A DNA stretch of 14,326 nucleotides from Collinsella sp. (GTDB lineage: Bacteria > Actinomycetota > Coriobacteriia > Coriobacteriales > Coriobacteriaceae): the NCBI GenBank assembly GCA_022745215.1, contig JAIIWC010000052.1, forward strand, positions 1 through 14,326, written 5' to 3'. A program made the position numbers and the translations under genes. The notes beneath the pieces are model-generated. The model made no database searches. It was given only the letters and a program-made list of their open reading frames with translations, and was not told the DNA's origin. Shown here piece after piece: positions 1 to 6,131 of the stretch (its first letter is position 1; the number at the start of each line of letters is the position of its first letter).

Positions 1-1
1 C

Positions 2-694
2 CCCGCAAGCGACCCGTCCGAGACGGCGGCATTTCTCGCTGCAGCGACGCAGGGCAAATCGGCCGACAGCACCGTTATGTACAGCGCCCAGCAGTTGCCT
101 GTTCCTGCGGCACGCAAGCCTCCGGTCACAAGGCTCGATGAGCCCGTTGCCCATCAGGTTGCCTACGATTCCTGGGCTGCAGCCGATCTGGATGAGACCT
201 CTACCGGCATGCCGGCGCTCGACGTTCCAGTTAACCCGCTTTTTGCCGCCAACACGAGCGCCGCGGGCTATGAGGGCGGTGCGGCATATTCCGATTATTC
301 CGATGGCTATGCTGACGCCGGTCGCATCGAGACCGAGGATTATGGCACCACATCGAGCGATTATCTCAACGATCCGTACGCTGCCACGCCTGCACCGGAA
401 TATGACCCGGAGGCCGCGTCCGCGCCGGCGTATACCAAAAGCACGGGCGAAGAGCGCTTCGCCGATTATTACGCCGAGGAAAAGGCGCTGCGTTTCTCGG
501 AATTTCCGCAGGCAGTCAAGGTTGCCTTTATCGCCATTGTCATTGCCCTGCTCGGCGTCATTGCGTTTGAGGGATTCCGGCTGTTCTCCGGCCCCACCCA
601 AGCGGAGTCGGAGACCCAGCAAAAAGAGGACGATGACGAGTATCTGGACATCAACACCCTCAAGGGCGACCCCAACGACGGGGACGATGAGTAG
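2..694 (+). CDS. Acidic single-pass membrane protein, C-terminal part (5' end outside window)
   Basis: The frame is open from base 2 without a stop, so the ATG at 77 is probably internal and the gene starts upstream of the window. The visible 230 residues are a long low-complexity stretch rich in Ala, Pro, Asp, Glu and Tyr (repeated SDYS, DYL and EYD patches), with no recognisable fold. One hydrophobic span follows, counted from M77 at about residues 145-170 (VKVAFIAIVIALLGVIAFEG), then a very acidic tail of about 35 residues (EDDDEYLDI). This fits a disordered domain, a single membrane anchor and a charged tail; which side faces out cannot be told. I do not recognise the family. It ends at a terminator at 728-753. 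Confidence is high that it is coding and low for any role. Confidence 0.75.
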   Translation, partial: PASDPSETAAFLAAATQGKSADSTVMYSAQQLPVPAARKPPVTRLDEPVAHQVAYDSWAAADLDETSTGMPALDVPVNPLFAANTSAAGYEGGAAYSDYSDGYADAGRIETEDYGTTSSDYLNDPYAATPAPEYDPEAASAPAYTKSTGEERFADYYAEEKALRFSEFPQAVKVAFIAIVIALLGVIAFEGFRLFSGPTQAESETQQKEDDDEYLDINTLKGDPNDGDDE

Positions 695-727
695 CGAGAG
701 CTGAAGGCGGCCGCAGGATCCCGCATC

Positions 728-753
728 CAGCACCGGCTTCTAAGTGCTGTTTT
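728..753 (+). terminator. Rho-independent terminator after the first gene
   Basis: CAGCAC (728-733) pairs perfectly with GTGCTG (744-749) around a 10-base loop and is followed at once by TTTT (750-753). It sits 34 bases after the stop codon of the membrane-protein gene. Confidence 0.6.
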
Positions 754-863
754 GTCATCCAGCTACACTTTTCCGGATAATTTGCCTATCGAATTTGACA
801 CTTTTCCGTACTTTTACACGGGAGATTTCGACACTTTTTCGGATTTAAGCCGAATAATCACTT
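753..863 (+). mobile_element. Possible solo IS21-type transposon end (three 33-bp-spaced repeats)
   Basis: The motif ACACTTTTCCG occurs at 765-775 and 798-808, and as ACACTTTTTCG at 831-841, with starts exactly 33 bases apart. The first copy is preceded by TGTCATCC (753-760). Regularly spaced transposase-binding repeats just inside a TG terminus are typical of IS21-family ends. No istA or istB gene and no matching opposite end is visible here, so this would be a leftover end. The IS assignment is inference from the repeat layout; the repeats themselves are directly visible. Confidence 0.4.
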
Positions 864-873
864 GGGAAACCAA

Positions 874-903
874 CGCCGCCCGCGCGTCATTTCGCAAGCG
901 GCG
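874..903 (+). other. Hairpin in the leader upstream of the structured RNA
   Basis: CGCCGC (874-879) pairs with GCGGCG (898-903) around an 18-base loop. It has no T-tract, so it is not a terminator. It may be part of the leader transcript. Confidence 0.35.
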
Positions 904-930
904 CTTGATTTCTGTCCGTACACGTTGATA

Positions 931-1059
931 GACTCCATCGTGCCCGCAAGGAGCGGGCGTGTTTTATCCAGAGTCGGGGTAGAGAGTTGGCTCCACGATC
1001 CCGACGCCAACCGGCCAAGAGGCACGGTGGCCCTGCCAACATCGATGAAAGGAGTCCGT
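931..1059 (+). ncRNA. Structured leader resembling a SAM-I/SAM-IV clan riboswitch, masking the RBS
   Basis: Helices read by eye: an upstream hairpin GCCCGC/GCGGGC (942-947/953-958); P1 TTTTATC/GATGAAA (962-968/1044-1050, one G-U); P2a GTCGGG/CCCGAC (973-978/1000-1005); P2b GAG/CTC (984-986/991-993) with loop TTGG (987-990); P3 ACCG-GCC/GGC-A-CGGT (1010-1016/1021-1028) with loop AAGA. Loop TTGG can pair with CCAA (1036-1039) after P3, the pseudoknot topology of the SAM-I/SAM-IV clan. ATCCAGAG, CCAACC, GGTG and GATGAAA sit where S-box elements keep AGAG, GCAACC, GGTG and GATGA. GACTCC (931-936) pairs with GGAGTC (1051-1056), so closing P1 plus this helix hides the Shine-Dalgarno, suggesting a translational OFF switch. 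Deviations: GCCAACC instead of GGCAACC, no P4, and an untypical kink-turn. Ligand and family are inferred. Confidence 0.55.
1048..1056 (+). promoter_or_regulatory. Shine-Dalgarno that sets the ATG at 1060, inside the RNA structure
   Basis: AAAGGAG (1048-1054) lies 5 bases before ATG 1060, a good ribosome-binding site. Its bases are paired in the proposed P1 (1044-1050) and in the GACTCC/GGAGTC helix (1051-1056), so access to it would depend on the leader fold. Confidence 0.65.
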
Positions 1060-1482
1060 ATGGACAATTTCTCTGTGCGCAGCGAGCGTAACTTCCACAA
1101 CCTGATCATCAAGCCAAAACGAATGCATCTTCTAGACGAGCCGAGCGGCTACACCTCGGCTTTGGTGAAGAGCGGCCTCTCCCACCAGATGCGCTTTACC
1201 ATACAGAAGCTCGAGGAAGAGCTCTGTGCTGCTGGCAACCCACGTATTCTGCAGATCAAGCTGCTCGGAGACGACTCGCGCGAGCCGTCCAACTGGAAGC
1301 TCTTCGCCGACGGCGCATGCATCGCGAACGGTTCAGGAGAATTTGCCCGTGAATGCTTCTGCGAGGGAGCCGAGGTGTTCCTGGACCTGTGCCGCGACGC
1401 CGTCGACGCGGCCGAGCTGTGCCAGTGGAGCCAAAGGGAGTACGAGCTGCTGAGCGCTGCACGTGGGATCGCGGGGGTGTAG
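1060..1482 (+). CDS. Orphan 140-residue protein under a riboswitch-like leader
   Basis: I do not recognise this protein. The frame is open back to a TTG at 862, but the 862-1059 part is the structured leader, and ATG 1060 has a strong Shine-Dalgarno, so 140 residues is preferred. It has no signal peptide or membrane segment and is probably cytosolic. The N-terminal 50 residues are basic and polar (RSERNFHN, KPKRMH). The rest looks like a compact alpha/beta fold with a helix QKLEEELC, a strand RILQIKLLGDD and a Cys-rich stretch ARECFCEGAEVFLDLC; the cysteines do not form a clear metal motif. It is flanked upstream by an IS21-like end and downstream by possibly decayed DNA, so it may have arrived by transfer. 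If the leader senses SAM, the protein could relate to methionine or methylation metabolism, but nothing in the protein itself shows this. Confidence 0.65.
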   Translation: MDNFSVRSERNFHNLIIKPKRMHLLDEPSGYTSALVKSGLSHQMRFTIQKLEEELCAAGNPRILQIKLLGDDSREPSNWKLFADGACIANGSGEFARECFCEGAEVFLDLCRDAVDAAELCQWSQREYELLSAARGIAGV

Positions 1483-1806
1483 GAACAGAAGCCTCATGAT
1501 GGTGGCCTCGGCTGAAATGACGTATCGCTCGATAAATGATCTCAACAACGTAGCCGATGCGCCGCATTTCGCCTCAAAGGCATTGAGCGATCGGGCGGCG
1601 TCCAGCATTTCTTTGATATCCCCCATTGATTGTTCCGAGAAAGTCTCTTCATGCCCTCATAATCGCCCTTACGAGAAACTTGGACGAGACGGGCATCCAT
1701 ACGCCGTCTCTAAACTAACGAGCCGTTCGCGGAAAGAACATCTGGCTAGCGTGGGCCAAAGATATACTGGTATCGTTGCAACAATTATGGAAGATCGGCA
1801 TCGTCA
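1483..1806. other. Ambiguous stretch with protein-like frames on both strands
   Basis: No convincing gene. On the plus strand a frame from ATG 1496 runs 104 codons to a TGA at 1808-1810 that overlaps ATG 1807 of the next gene as ATGA; it has only a weak AGGA upstream and an unusual Ser-rich product. On the minus strand a frame reading leftward from about 1790 contains two stops (around 1655-1670) and then the well-formed stretch MGDIKEMLDAARSLNAFEAK from ATG 1626; past about 1484 it becomes the antisense of the 140-residue gene. That pattern would fit a decayed, truncated minus-strand gene. TATACT at 1763-1768 could be a -10 box for the surface-protein gene, without a good -35. Confidence 0.3.
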
Positions 1807-3621
1807 ATGACCTCCTTGAAATTCTCCAGGCGCTTCGCGCTTAGCCTGCTCGTCCCGCTGTCCGCCGCCGTAGCGCTAGCTTTGCCCTCAACCGCCCTCG
1901 CCGCGTCGGACCCGAACCCGCCCAGCATCTCCAACGTGACGTTATCCGCGACGACAGTCACGGCCGGCTCCACGCTGCATGTCGGCTACGATGTGGACGA
2001 CCCCGATGGGGTGCGGTCAGTCACGCCGATAGTCGAGGTCGTCGTCGATAGCGATGACGGGGACCAGGGCAACAGCTCCCGCCTCGCCTTCCGGTCGACC
2101 GGCGACACGACCGCGGGCTTCGATATCCCCACCTCCCCGAGCGACCGGCCCTACAGGTACCGGATCATCGGCCTCGGTGTGACCGATAGCCTTGGATGGG
2201 TTACCGATGTCTACGACGCGGCGTATGCCGAGGAGAAGGGACTCAACTCTCCGACCTTCGCCACCAGCCCCCTCGTCTATGAGGTGACCGAGGGGCCCGC
2301 GGACCAGAACCCGCCGACCGTGTCCTCCGTGTCGCTCTCGAGCAGGGAGGTCGCGACCGGTGCCGACTTCCACATCTCTTGGTCCGTCGCGGACCCGGAC
2401 GGTGTTCGCTCCGTTTCCCCCATACTGCAGCGGGGCTGGGAGGATAAGGACGACGGCTGCTCCGTTTCGTCGGCCTATTATCACGGAGGCTCGTCTATCG
2501 ACGGGTTCGACCTCACATTCGACAGCAATAGGATCGGAAGGCACAGGCTGATCGGCCTTTCGGTCACCGATGACCTAGGGTTCGAGACCGATGTGTACGA
2601 GAGTTCCTACGCCAGGGCCAACGGCATCTCGGGCGCGACTTTCTCGGTTGCCGACCCGAGCGAGCTGTGCTTCGAGGTGACCGGCAGCGCGATCGACCGG
2701 AACCCGCCCACGGTCTCGAACGTTTCCATCTCCGCGAAGAGAGTCCCTGTCGGCGGGCTCCTCCGCATCTATTGCAATGTAGGCGACGCGGACGGCGTGA
2801 AGTCTGTCTCCCCGATTCTCGGCGACCCCGGCTATGTCGAGGACCCGAACTCTGTAAAGGCCCGTAAAACGTTGAGCTGCAGCTACGATGCGGCAAGAGG
2901 CTATATCGAAATCGAGTTCCCCACGTCGCTCTCGATGGGCTCGTTTGAAATCCATGCCCTCGCGGTCCTCGACAAGGCGGGTCATGAGACCTTCGCCTAC
3001 AGCTCCGCCTACGCCGAGCGTAACGGCAAGACCGGCGTCCGGACCTTTGATGTCGACGACGCGGAGGACGTCACCTTCGACGTGACCGCCCCGCTGTATG
3101 CCGCCACCAAGGGCAACGGGCAGGCATATGCAAAGGGCAACGAGGACGGTCTGACCTTCCGCTTCAGCGGTCCTCTCGATGAGTTCACGCGTCTCCTCGT
3201 GGACGGAAATGAGGTCTCCGCTGAGAACTACACCGCAACCAAGGGCAGCACGATTATCGAGCTCAAGCCGGCCTATCTGGACACGCTTGCCGCCGGCGGA
3301 CACACCGTCACGGCCGTCTGGAAGGACGAGACGGCGACCGATGCATCCTTCACCGTGGAGGGGAAGGCCCAAGGGGAGCAGGCGGGCGGCAAGACCGATG
3401 TAGATTCACCCGGCGACAACAAAAGTGATCCTGCCACTCCTGAAAAGGACGCCGACGAGGCGTCTACAAAAAGGTCGGGACACACGACAACCGATGAACC
3501 AAAGCTCGCCGTAACCGGCGACTCCGCTTGGATGGCCAGCATCGCATTAGCCATGGCGGCCACGGCCTGCTTCGCGGCAGCGAGAAGGCTTGAACCCAAG
3601 CAGCATAGGCACGAACAGTAG
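1807..3621 (+). CDS. Secreted sortase-anchored surface protein with three 131-residue repeats
   Basis: The 604-residue protein starts with a typical Sec signal peptide (basic SRRF, hydrophobic core, ALAA cut near residue 33). Three tandem repeats of exactly 131 residues follow at 35-165, 166-296 and 297-427. Each opens with D-x-NPP-(S/T)-(I/V)-S and carries (V/A/G)DxDGV(R/K)SV and a TD-LG-x-TDVY-x-x-YA-like segment, consistent with Ig-like beta sandwiches. Residues about 428-520 resemble the X2-like C-terminal domain of Gram-positive surface proteins (LTFRFSGPLDEF, VDGNEV, YTATKGSTIIELKPAYL, GGHTVTAVW). A charged linker (521-565) leads to LAVTG (567-571), a hydrophobic span (574-591) and a basic tail: a sortase signal of the LAxTG type. 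It is probably an adhesin or matrix-binding protein. The Shine-Dalgarno is weak (GGAAG at 1790), but the signal peptide supports this start. Confidence 0.85.
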   Translation: MTSLKFSRRFALSLLVPLSAAVALALPSTALAASDPNPPSISNVTLSATTVTAGSTLHVGYDVDDPDGVRSVTPIVEVVVDSDDGDQGNSSRLAFRSTGDTTAGFDIPTSPSDRPYRYRIIGLGVTDSLGWVTDVYDAAYAEEKGLNSPTFATSPLVYEVTEGPADQNPPTVSSVSLSSREVATGADFHISWSVADPDGVRSVSPILQRGWEDKDDGCSVSSAYYHGGSSIDGFDLTFDSNRIGRHRLIGLSVTDDLGFETDVYESSYARANGISGATFSVADPSELCFEVTGSAIDRNPPTVSNVSISAKRVPVGGLLRIYCNVGDADGVKSVSPILGDPGYVEDPNSVKARKTLSCSYDAARGYIEIEFPTSLSMGSFEIHALAVLDKAGHETFAYSSAYAERNGKTGVRTFDVDDAEDVTFDVTAPLYAATKGNGQAYAKGNEDGLTFRFSGPLDEFTRLLVDGNEVSAENYTATKGSTIIELKPAYLDTLAAGGHTVTAVWKDETATDASFTVEGKAQGEQAGGKTDVDSPGDNKSDPATPEKDADEASTKRSGHTTTDEPKLAVTGDSAWMASIALAMAATACFAAARRLEPKQHRHEQ

Positions 3622-3641
3622 CTCAAAGCGAACTCAACTGG

Positions 3642-3667
3642 GAAGGGCAGATGGATAGCCGTCCTTC
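3642..3667 (+). terminator. Possible weak terminator after the surface-protein gene
   Basis: GAAGGGC (3642-3648) pairs with GTCCTTC (3661-3667) with one G-U pair and a 12-base loop, followed by TCTTGC. The T-tract is poor, so this is tentative. Confidence 0.3.
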
Positions 3668-3713
3668 TCTTGCAATCAACCCAATCCGCTGAAATGCAAT
3701 CAGTTAACGAGTT

Positions 3714-3769
3714 TTGCCAGACGCTCGGTCTCTACCCCGCTCTGGCAAGCCACCTAGCGATGAGATAAT
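3714..3769 (+). promoter_or_regulatory. Promoter with overlapping 8-bp dyad before the 411-residue gene
   Basis: TTGCCAGA (3714-3721) and TCTGGCAA (3741-3748) form a perfect inverted repeat with 19 bases between the arms. GATAAT (3764-3769) is a good -10 box, and the right arm falls at the -35 position. Transcription would start near 3776, about 28 bases before ATG 3804. A repressor or activator binding the dyad would overlap the -35; the regulator is unknown. Confidence 0.4.
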
Positions 3770-3803
3770 GCCCACGGCGATCAACGCAAACAAGGAGCAC
3801 GCT

Positions 3804-5039
3804 ATGGCAGACAACGAGATCAAACCCTCGACGGACGGCGGCCGAGAGGAACTCGTGGCAAAACAGCTCGCATCGACCAAAATCCACCTCGCGCTCACCC
3901 AGGAGCGGGCGGACATCTCCGGCGCCATCAAGCTGCCGCTCGAGCGAATTCCCCAGCTCGGCGTGGCGTTCGCCTCGCTCCCCTCGATGTTTCGCACCGT
4001 CACTAACACGGTGAGCGTACCCACGCTGCTCCAGGCGACTGACAAATTTGGCAACCCGCTCGATCCGTCGAAACTCAACTCGTTCAAGGACGGCAGCGGT
4101 CTCACAGGGGGCTACCGCGACGCAGTCAAGGGCTTTGGACAGGCGCGCTTCCACGTAGTCGAGGGCGACATCGCCACGAGCGTCACTCAAGTGCCTTACG
4201 ACCCGACGTCGTTGTTCATGGCAGCCGCAATCGCGCAGATAAACCAAAAGCTCGACTCCATCCAGGAGTCCGTCGACGAGATGTTCGAGTACATGCGTCA
4301 GCGCGACAAGGCCAACATGCGTGGCAACCTCAAGACGCTCGCAGACATCCTCAACGGTTACGGCCTCAACTACGGCAACGCCACCTACATGGCAAACGCC
4401 CATATGAAGGTGCTCGACATCAAGCAGTCGTCCGCGCAGGACATGGAACTCTTCCGCTCACTGGCGCAGTCGGACCTGAAAAAGAAAGGGTTCATCGAGG
4501 TGCGAGACGGCTTGGGCAGACGCCTCGACAAGGTGCTCGACTACCTCAAAGACTGCCAGCTCGCCACCTACGTCCACGCGTTCTCGTTGTTCCTCGAACC
4601 TATGCTCGCCCAGAACTTCGAGCCCGCAAAGCTCGCGGACGCCACCGCGAAGATCGAGGCCGATTCGCTCGCCTACCGTAAACTCTACACCGAGTGTTAC
4701 GACGCCCTCGAGGCGGGAACTGCCGACACCGTCGATGCGGCACTGCTGGGCGGCATCGCGTCCGCGGGCAAATTGCTCGGTCATGCCATCGCAAAGACCC
4801 CCGTTGGCGAACATTCGCTCATCGACGAGGCGCTCGAGGGTGCAGGAGAGAGCATCGGAAAGTTCAACGACAAGCAATCCGAGAAACTCCTCGAGAAGCT
4901 CCATCAGGCAAAGACGCCCGACGTCACGCCGTTCAAGCAGAGCGTAAAGGAGATCGACACCCTCTACAACCGCCCCGCGCAGATCGCCGTGGACGCCGAG
5001 AACGTCTACATCTTGCCTGCCAAGCAGCAGGAAGAGTAA
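3804..5039 (+). CDS. Unrecognised 411-residue cytosolic protein with coiled-coil segment
   Basis: ATG 3804 is chosen because AAGGAG (3792-3797) sits 6 bases upstream; in-frame starts at 3714 (TTG) and 3768 (ATG) lie in the promoter and dyad region and lack such a site. No signal peptide is visible. The N-terminal third contains LPLERIPQLGVAFASLPSMF and short beta-like stretches. A middle helical part, about residues 140-180, has heptad character (IAQINQKLDSIQESVDEMFE, then YMRQRDKANMRGNLKTLADI) and suggests a coiled coil. Near residues 310-350 lies a Gly/Ala-rich segment (LLGGIASAGKLLGHAIAK), which could be a glycine-zipper-like helix. I do not know the family. It stands alone between a promoter and a convergent hairpin, so it is probably monocistronic. 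A role at membranes or in defence is conceivable from the glycine-rich helix but is not shown. Confidence 0.75.
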   Translation: MADNEIKPSTDGGREELVAKQLASTKIHLALTQERADISGAIKLPLERIPQLGVAFASLPSMFRTVTNTVSVPTLLQATDKFGNPLDPSKLNSFKDGSGLTGGYRDAVKGFGQARFHVVEGDIATSVTQVPYDPTSLFMAAAIAQINQKLDSIQESVDEMFEYMRQRDKANMRGNLKTLADILNGYGLNYGNATYMANAHMKVLDIKQSSAQDMELFRSLAQSDLKKKGFIEVRDGLGRRLDKVLDYLKDCQLATYVHAFSLFLEPMLAQNFEPAKLADATAKIEADSLAYRKLYTECYDALEAGTADTVDAALLGGIASAGKLLGHAIAKTPVGEHSLIDEALEGAGESIGKFNDKQSEKLLEKLHQAKTPDVTPFKQSVKEIDTLYNRPAQIAVDAENVYILPAKQQEE

Positions 5040-5401
5040 CGATACGCGACAGGCACGCGCCATACAGTCGACCCCAAGAGCGCCGCCCACTCTATTCAAA
5101 TGGATGAAAAAGATTGAGGCCCGGTGACTTGAATCAGCGGTCATCCCGGGCCCATCAGAGCTCGTAGAGCTCTTGGTTGCTTTGGTCTTGCTCTTCACGG
5201 CGCTTATCGAACTTTCCGAGGCACTCAAGCAGCATTCGAAGCATAACAAGTCGCTGCCATTAAGGCACTGACCTCTTGACCAAGCAACGGCGCTGCCCAG
5301 CTCCACTCTACTTGGGCTGCCGTCGACCTTATTTTACCCGCGGACGCCAGGTCTAACAAATGGATTTTCGGTAATGGAAGCACGGCACACCCGCAAAACC
5401 A
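5040..5401. other. Convergent intergenic stretch with hairpins, no gene seen
   Basis: This stretch separates the plus-strand 411-residue gene from the minus-strand ATPase remnant. Besides the hairpin at 5118-5152 it holds a perfect 7-bp hairpin AGAGCTC-GTA-GAGCTCT (5157-5173). No frame with a plausible start, Shine-Dalgarno and protein-like product was found; the minus-strand frame covering part of it is the antisense of the 411-residue gene. Confidence 0.5.
5118..5152. terminator. Strong hairpin between convergent genes, probable terminator
   Basis: GGCCCGG (5118-5124) pairs with CCGGGCC (5146-5152), extended inward by TGAC/GTCA (5125-5128/5140-5143) across a 2-base bulge. It lies about 80 bases after the 411-residue gene. 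On the minus strand, a T-run from 5107-5111 follows some bases later. The T-tracts are not adjacent, so efficiency is uncertain. Confidence 0.4.
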
Positions 5402-5956
5402 CTACGCCCCAAGTGCCGCCATGGGGATCACCGCCACGCTGTCGTCGCGTGTGTAGGCAATGCCCCCCTTTCCAACCACGACCGCCAAAAACGCCGGCGC
5501 GGCATTCTGGGCGGCAGGATTGGAGAGCACTTTCCTCTCCAGCGCCTTGAGACTTCTCGCTCCATCGTCTGCTTTCGCATCACTCAGCTTGACCTCGATG
5601 GCTCCCCAGCGCCCGTCGTGCTCAACGATCAGATCGACCTCAAGGCCCTTCTCATCTCGGAAATAATGGACACTGTTGTCGGCACCGCCGTAGGTGGAAA
5701 GGAACACGCGCACGTCGCGCAGAACGAGGTTCTCAAAGAGCATCCCCAACGTTTGCATATCGCCAAGCAGCCGCTCAGGGGTAGCCCCCAGCAACGCCGC
5801 CGCAAGTGACGGGTCGCAGAAGTAGCGCTTGGGGCGCACGCGAACGCGGGCCTTCGAGCGCACATACTGGCTTGCTCTCTCGCACAAGCTCGTCCGAAAA
5901 CCCAAGGTTTGCAGGTCACCGCTCCTGCAGCACCAGCGGGCGACGTCATCCTGCAA
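5402..5956 (-). pseudogene. C-terminal remnant of a DUF4143-type AAA ATPase
   Basis: The last ~150 residues read as the DUF4143 end of the widespread bacterial ATPases with an AAA N-domain: RVRPKRYFCDPSLAAALLG, then LGMLFENLVLRDVRVF, then the nuclease-fold motif EVDLIVEHDGRWGAIEVKLS. The Walker A and B ATPase domain (about 200-250 residues in full-length relatives) is missing; upstream codons give an unrelated Arg/Cys-rich stretch (RWCCRSGDLQTLGF), and the only start is a TTG at 5956 without a Shine-Dalgarno. A frame open from a stop near 5993 suggests internal deletion or decay rather than a short functional protein. A 23-bp direct repeat (5959-6010) lies just upstream. The function of full-length relatives is poorly known; they are often variable accessory genes. 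Confidence 0.7.
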
Positions 5957-5958
5957 AA

Positions 5959-6010
5959 TTACGCCATTCTCAATGCAGTTTTTACGCCGTTTTCATTGTA
6001 GGTTTTACGC
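5959..6010 (-). repeat. 23-bp direct repeats upstream of the ATPase remnant
   Basis: TTACGCC starts at 5959 and 5982, and a shorter TTACGC at 6005, exactly 23 bases apart. The two full units match at 18 of 23 positions. They sit where the promoter or start region of the DUF4143 ATPase gene would be on the minus strand, so they may be an iteron-like operator left behind after the coding part was lost. Confidence 0.5.
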
Positions 6011-6068
6011 TCGGCATCCTTGGCGCGGCGCTTGCTCAACCACCGGACCAGCGAATTGCCCGGATTCT

Positions 6069-6103
6069 GGGACGTGCTTTCCGCCAACGGGAAAGCGCGT
6101 CCC
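6069..6103. repeat. Lone inverted repeat of the 62-bp hairpin family
   Basis: GGGACGTGCTTTCC (6069-6082) and GGAAAGCGCGTCCC (6090-6103) form a 14-bp dyad with one imperfect pair and a 7-base spacer. The arms match the right and left arms of the array units at 7647-7942 and 9280-9541, but with a shorter linker (arm starts 21 rather than 30 bases apart). It lies 28 bases after the stop of the DUF234 ATPase and may act as an mRNA 3'-end hairpin; there is no T-tract. Confidence 0.6.
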
Positions 6104-6131
6104 ATTCCGAGCATCACATCAGAGCGCTTGG

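Noticed and set aside
942..966. GCCCGC-AAGGA-GCGGGC hairpin followed by GTGTTTT as a terminator
   Set aside because: The T-run is interrupted and TTTTATC is used in P1 of the leader; an attenuator role cannot be excluded but the translational model fits better.
862..1059. TTG start at 862 giving a 206-residue version of the orphan protein
   Set aside because: No Shine-Dalgarno there, and this stretch is the structured leader; ATG 1060 has an excellent site.
2575..3372. Minus-strand frames opposite the surface-protein gene (also 2017-2544)
   Set aside because: Antisense of a well-supported repeat protein with signal peptide and sortase signal.
4458..5306. 282-codon minus-strand frame with Leu/Val-rich product
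   Set aside because: Mostly antisense of the 411-residue gene, with no ribosome-binding site and unnatural composition.
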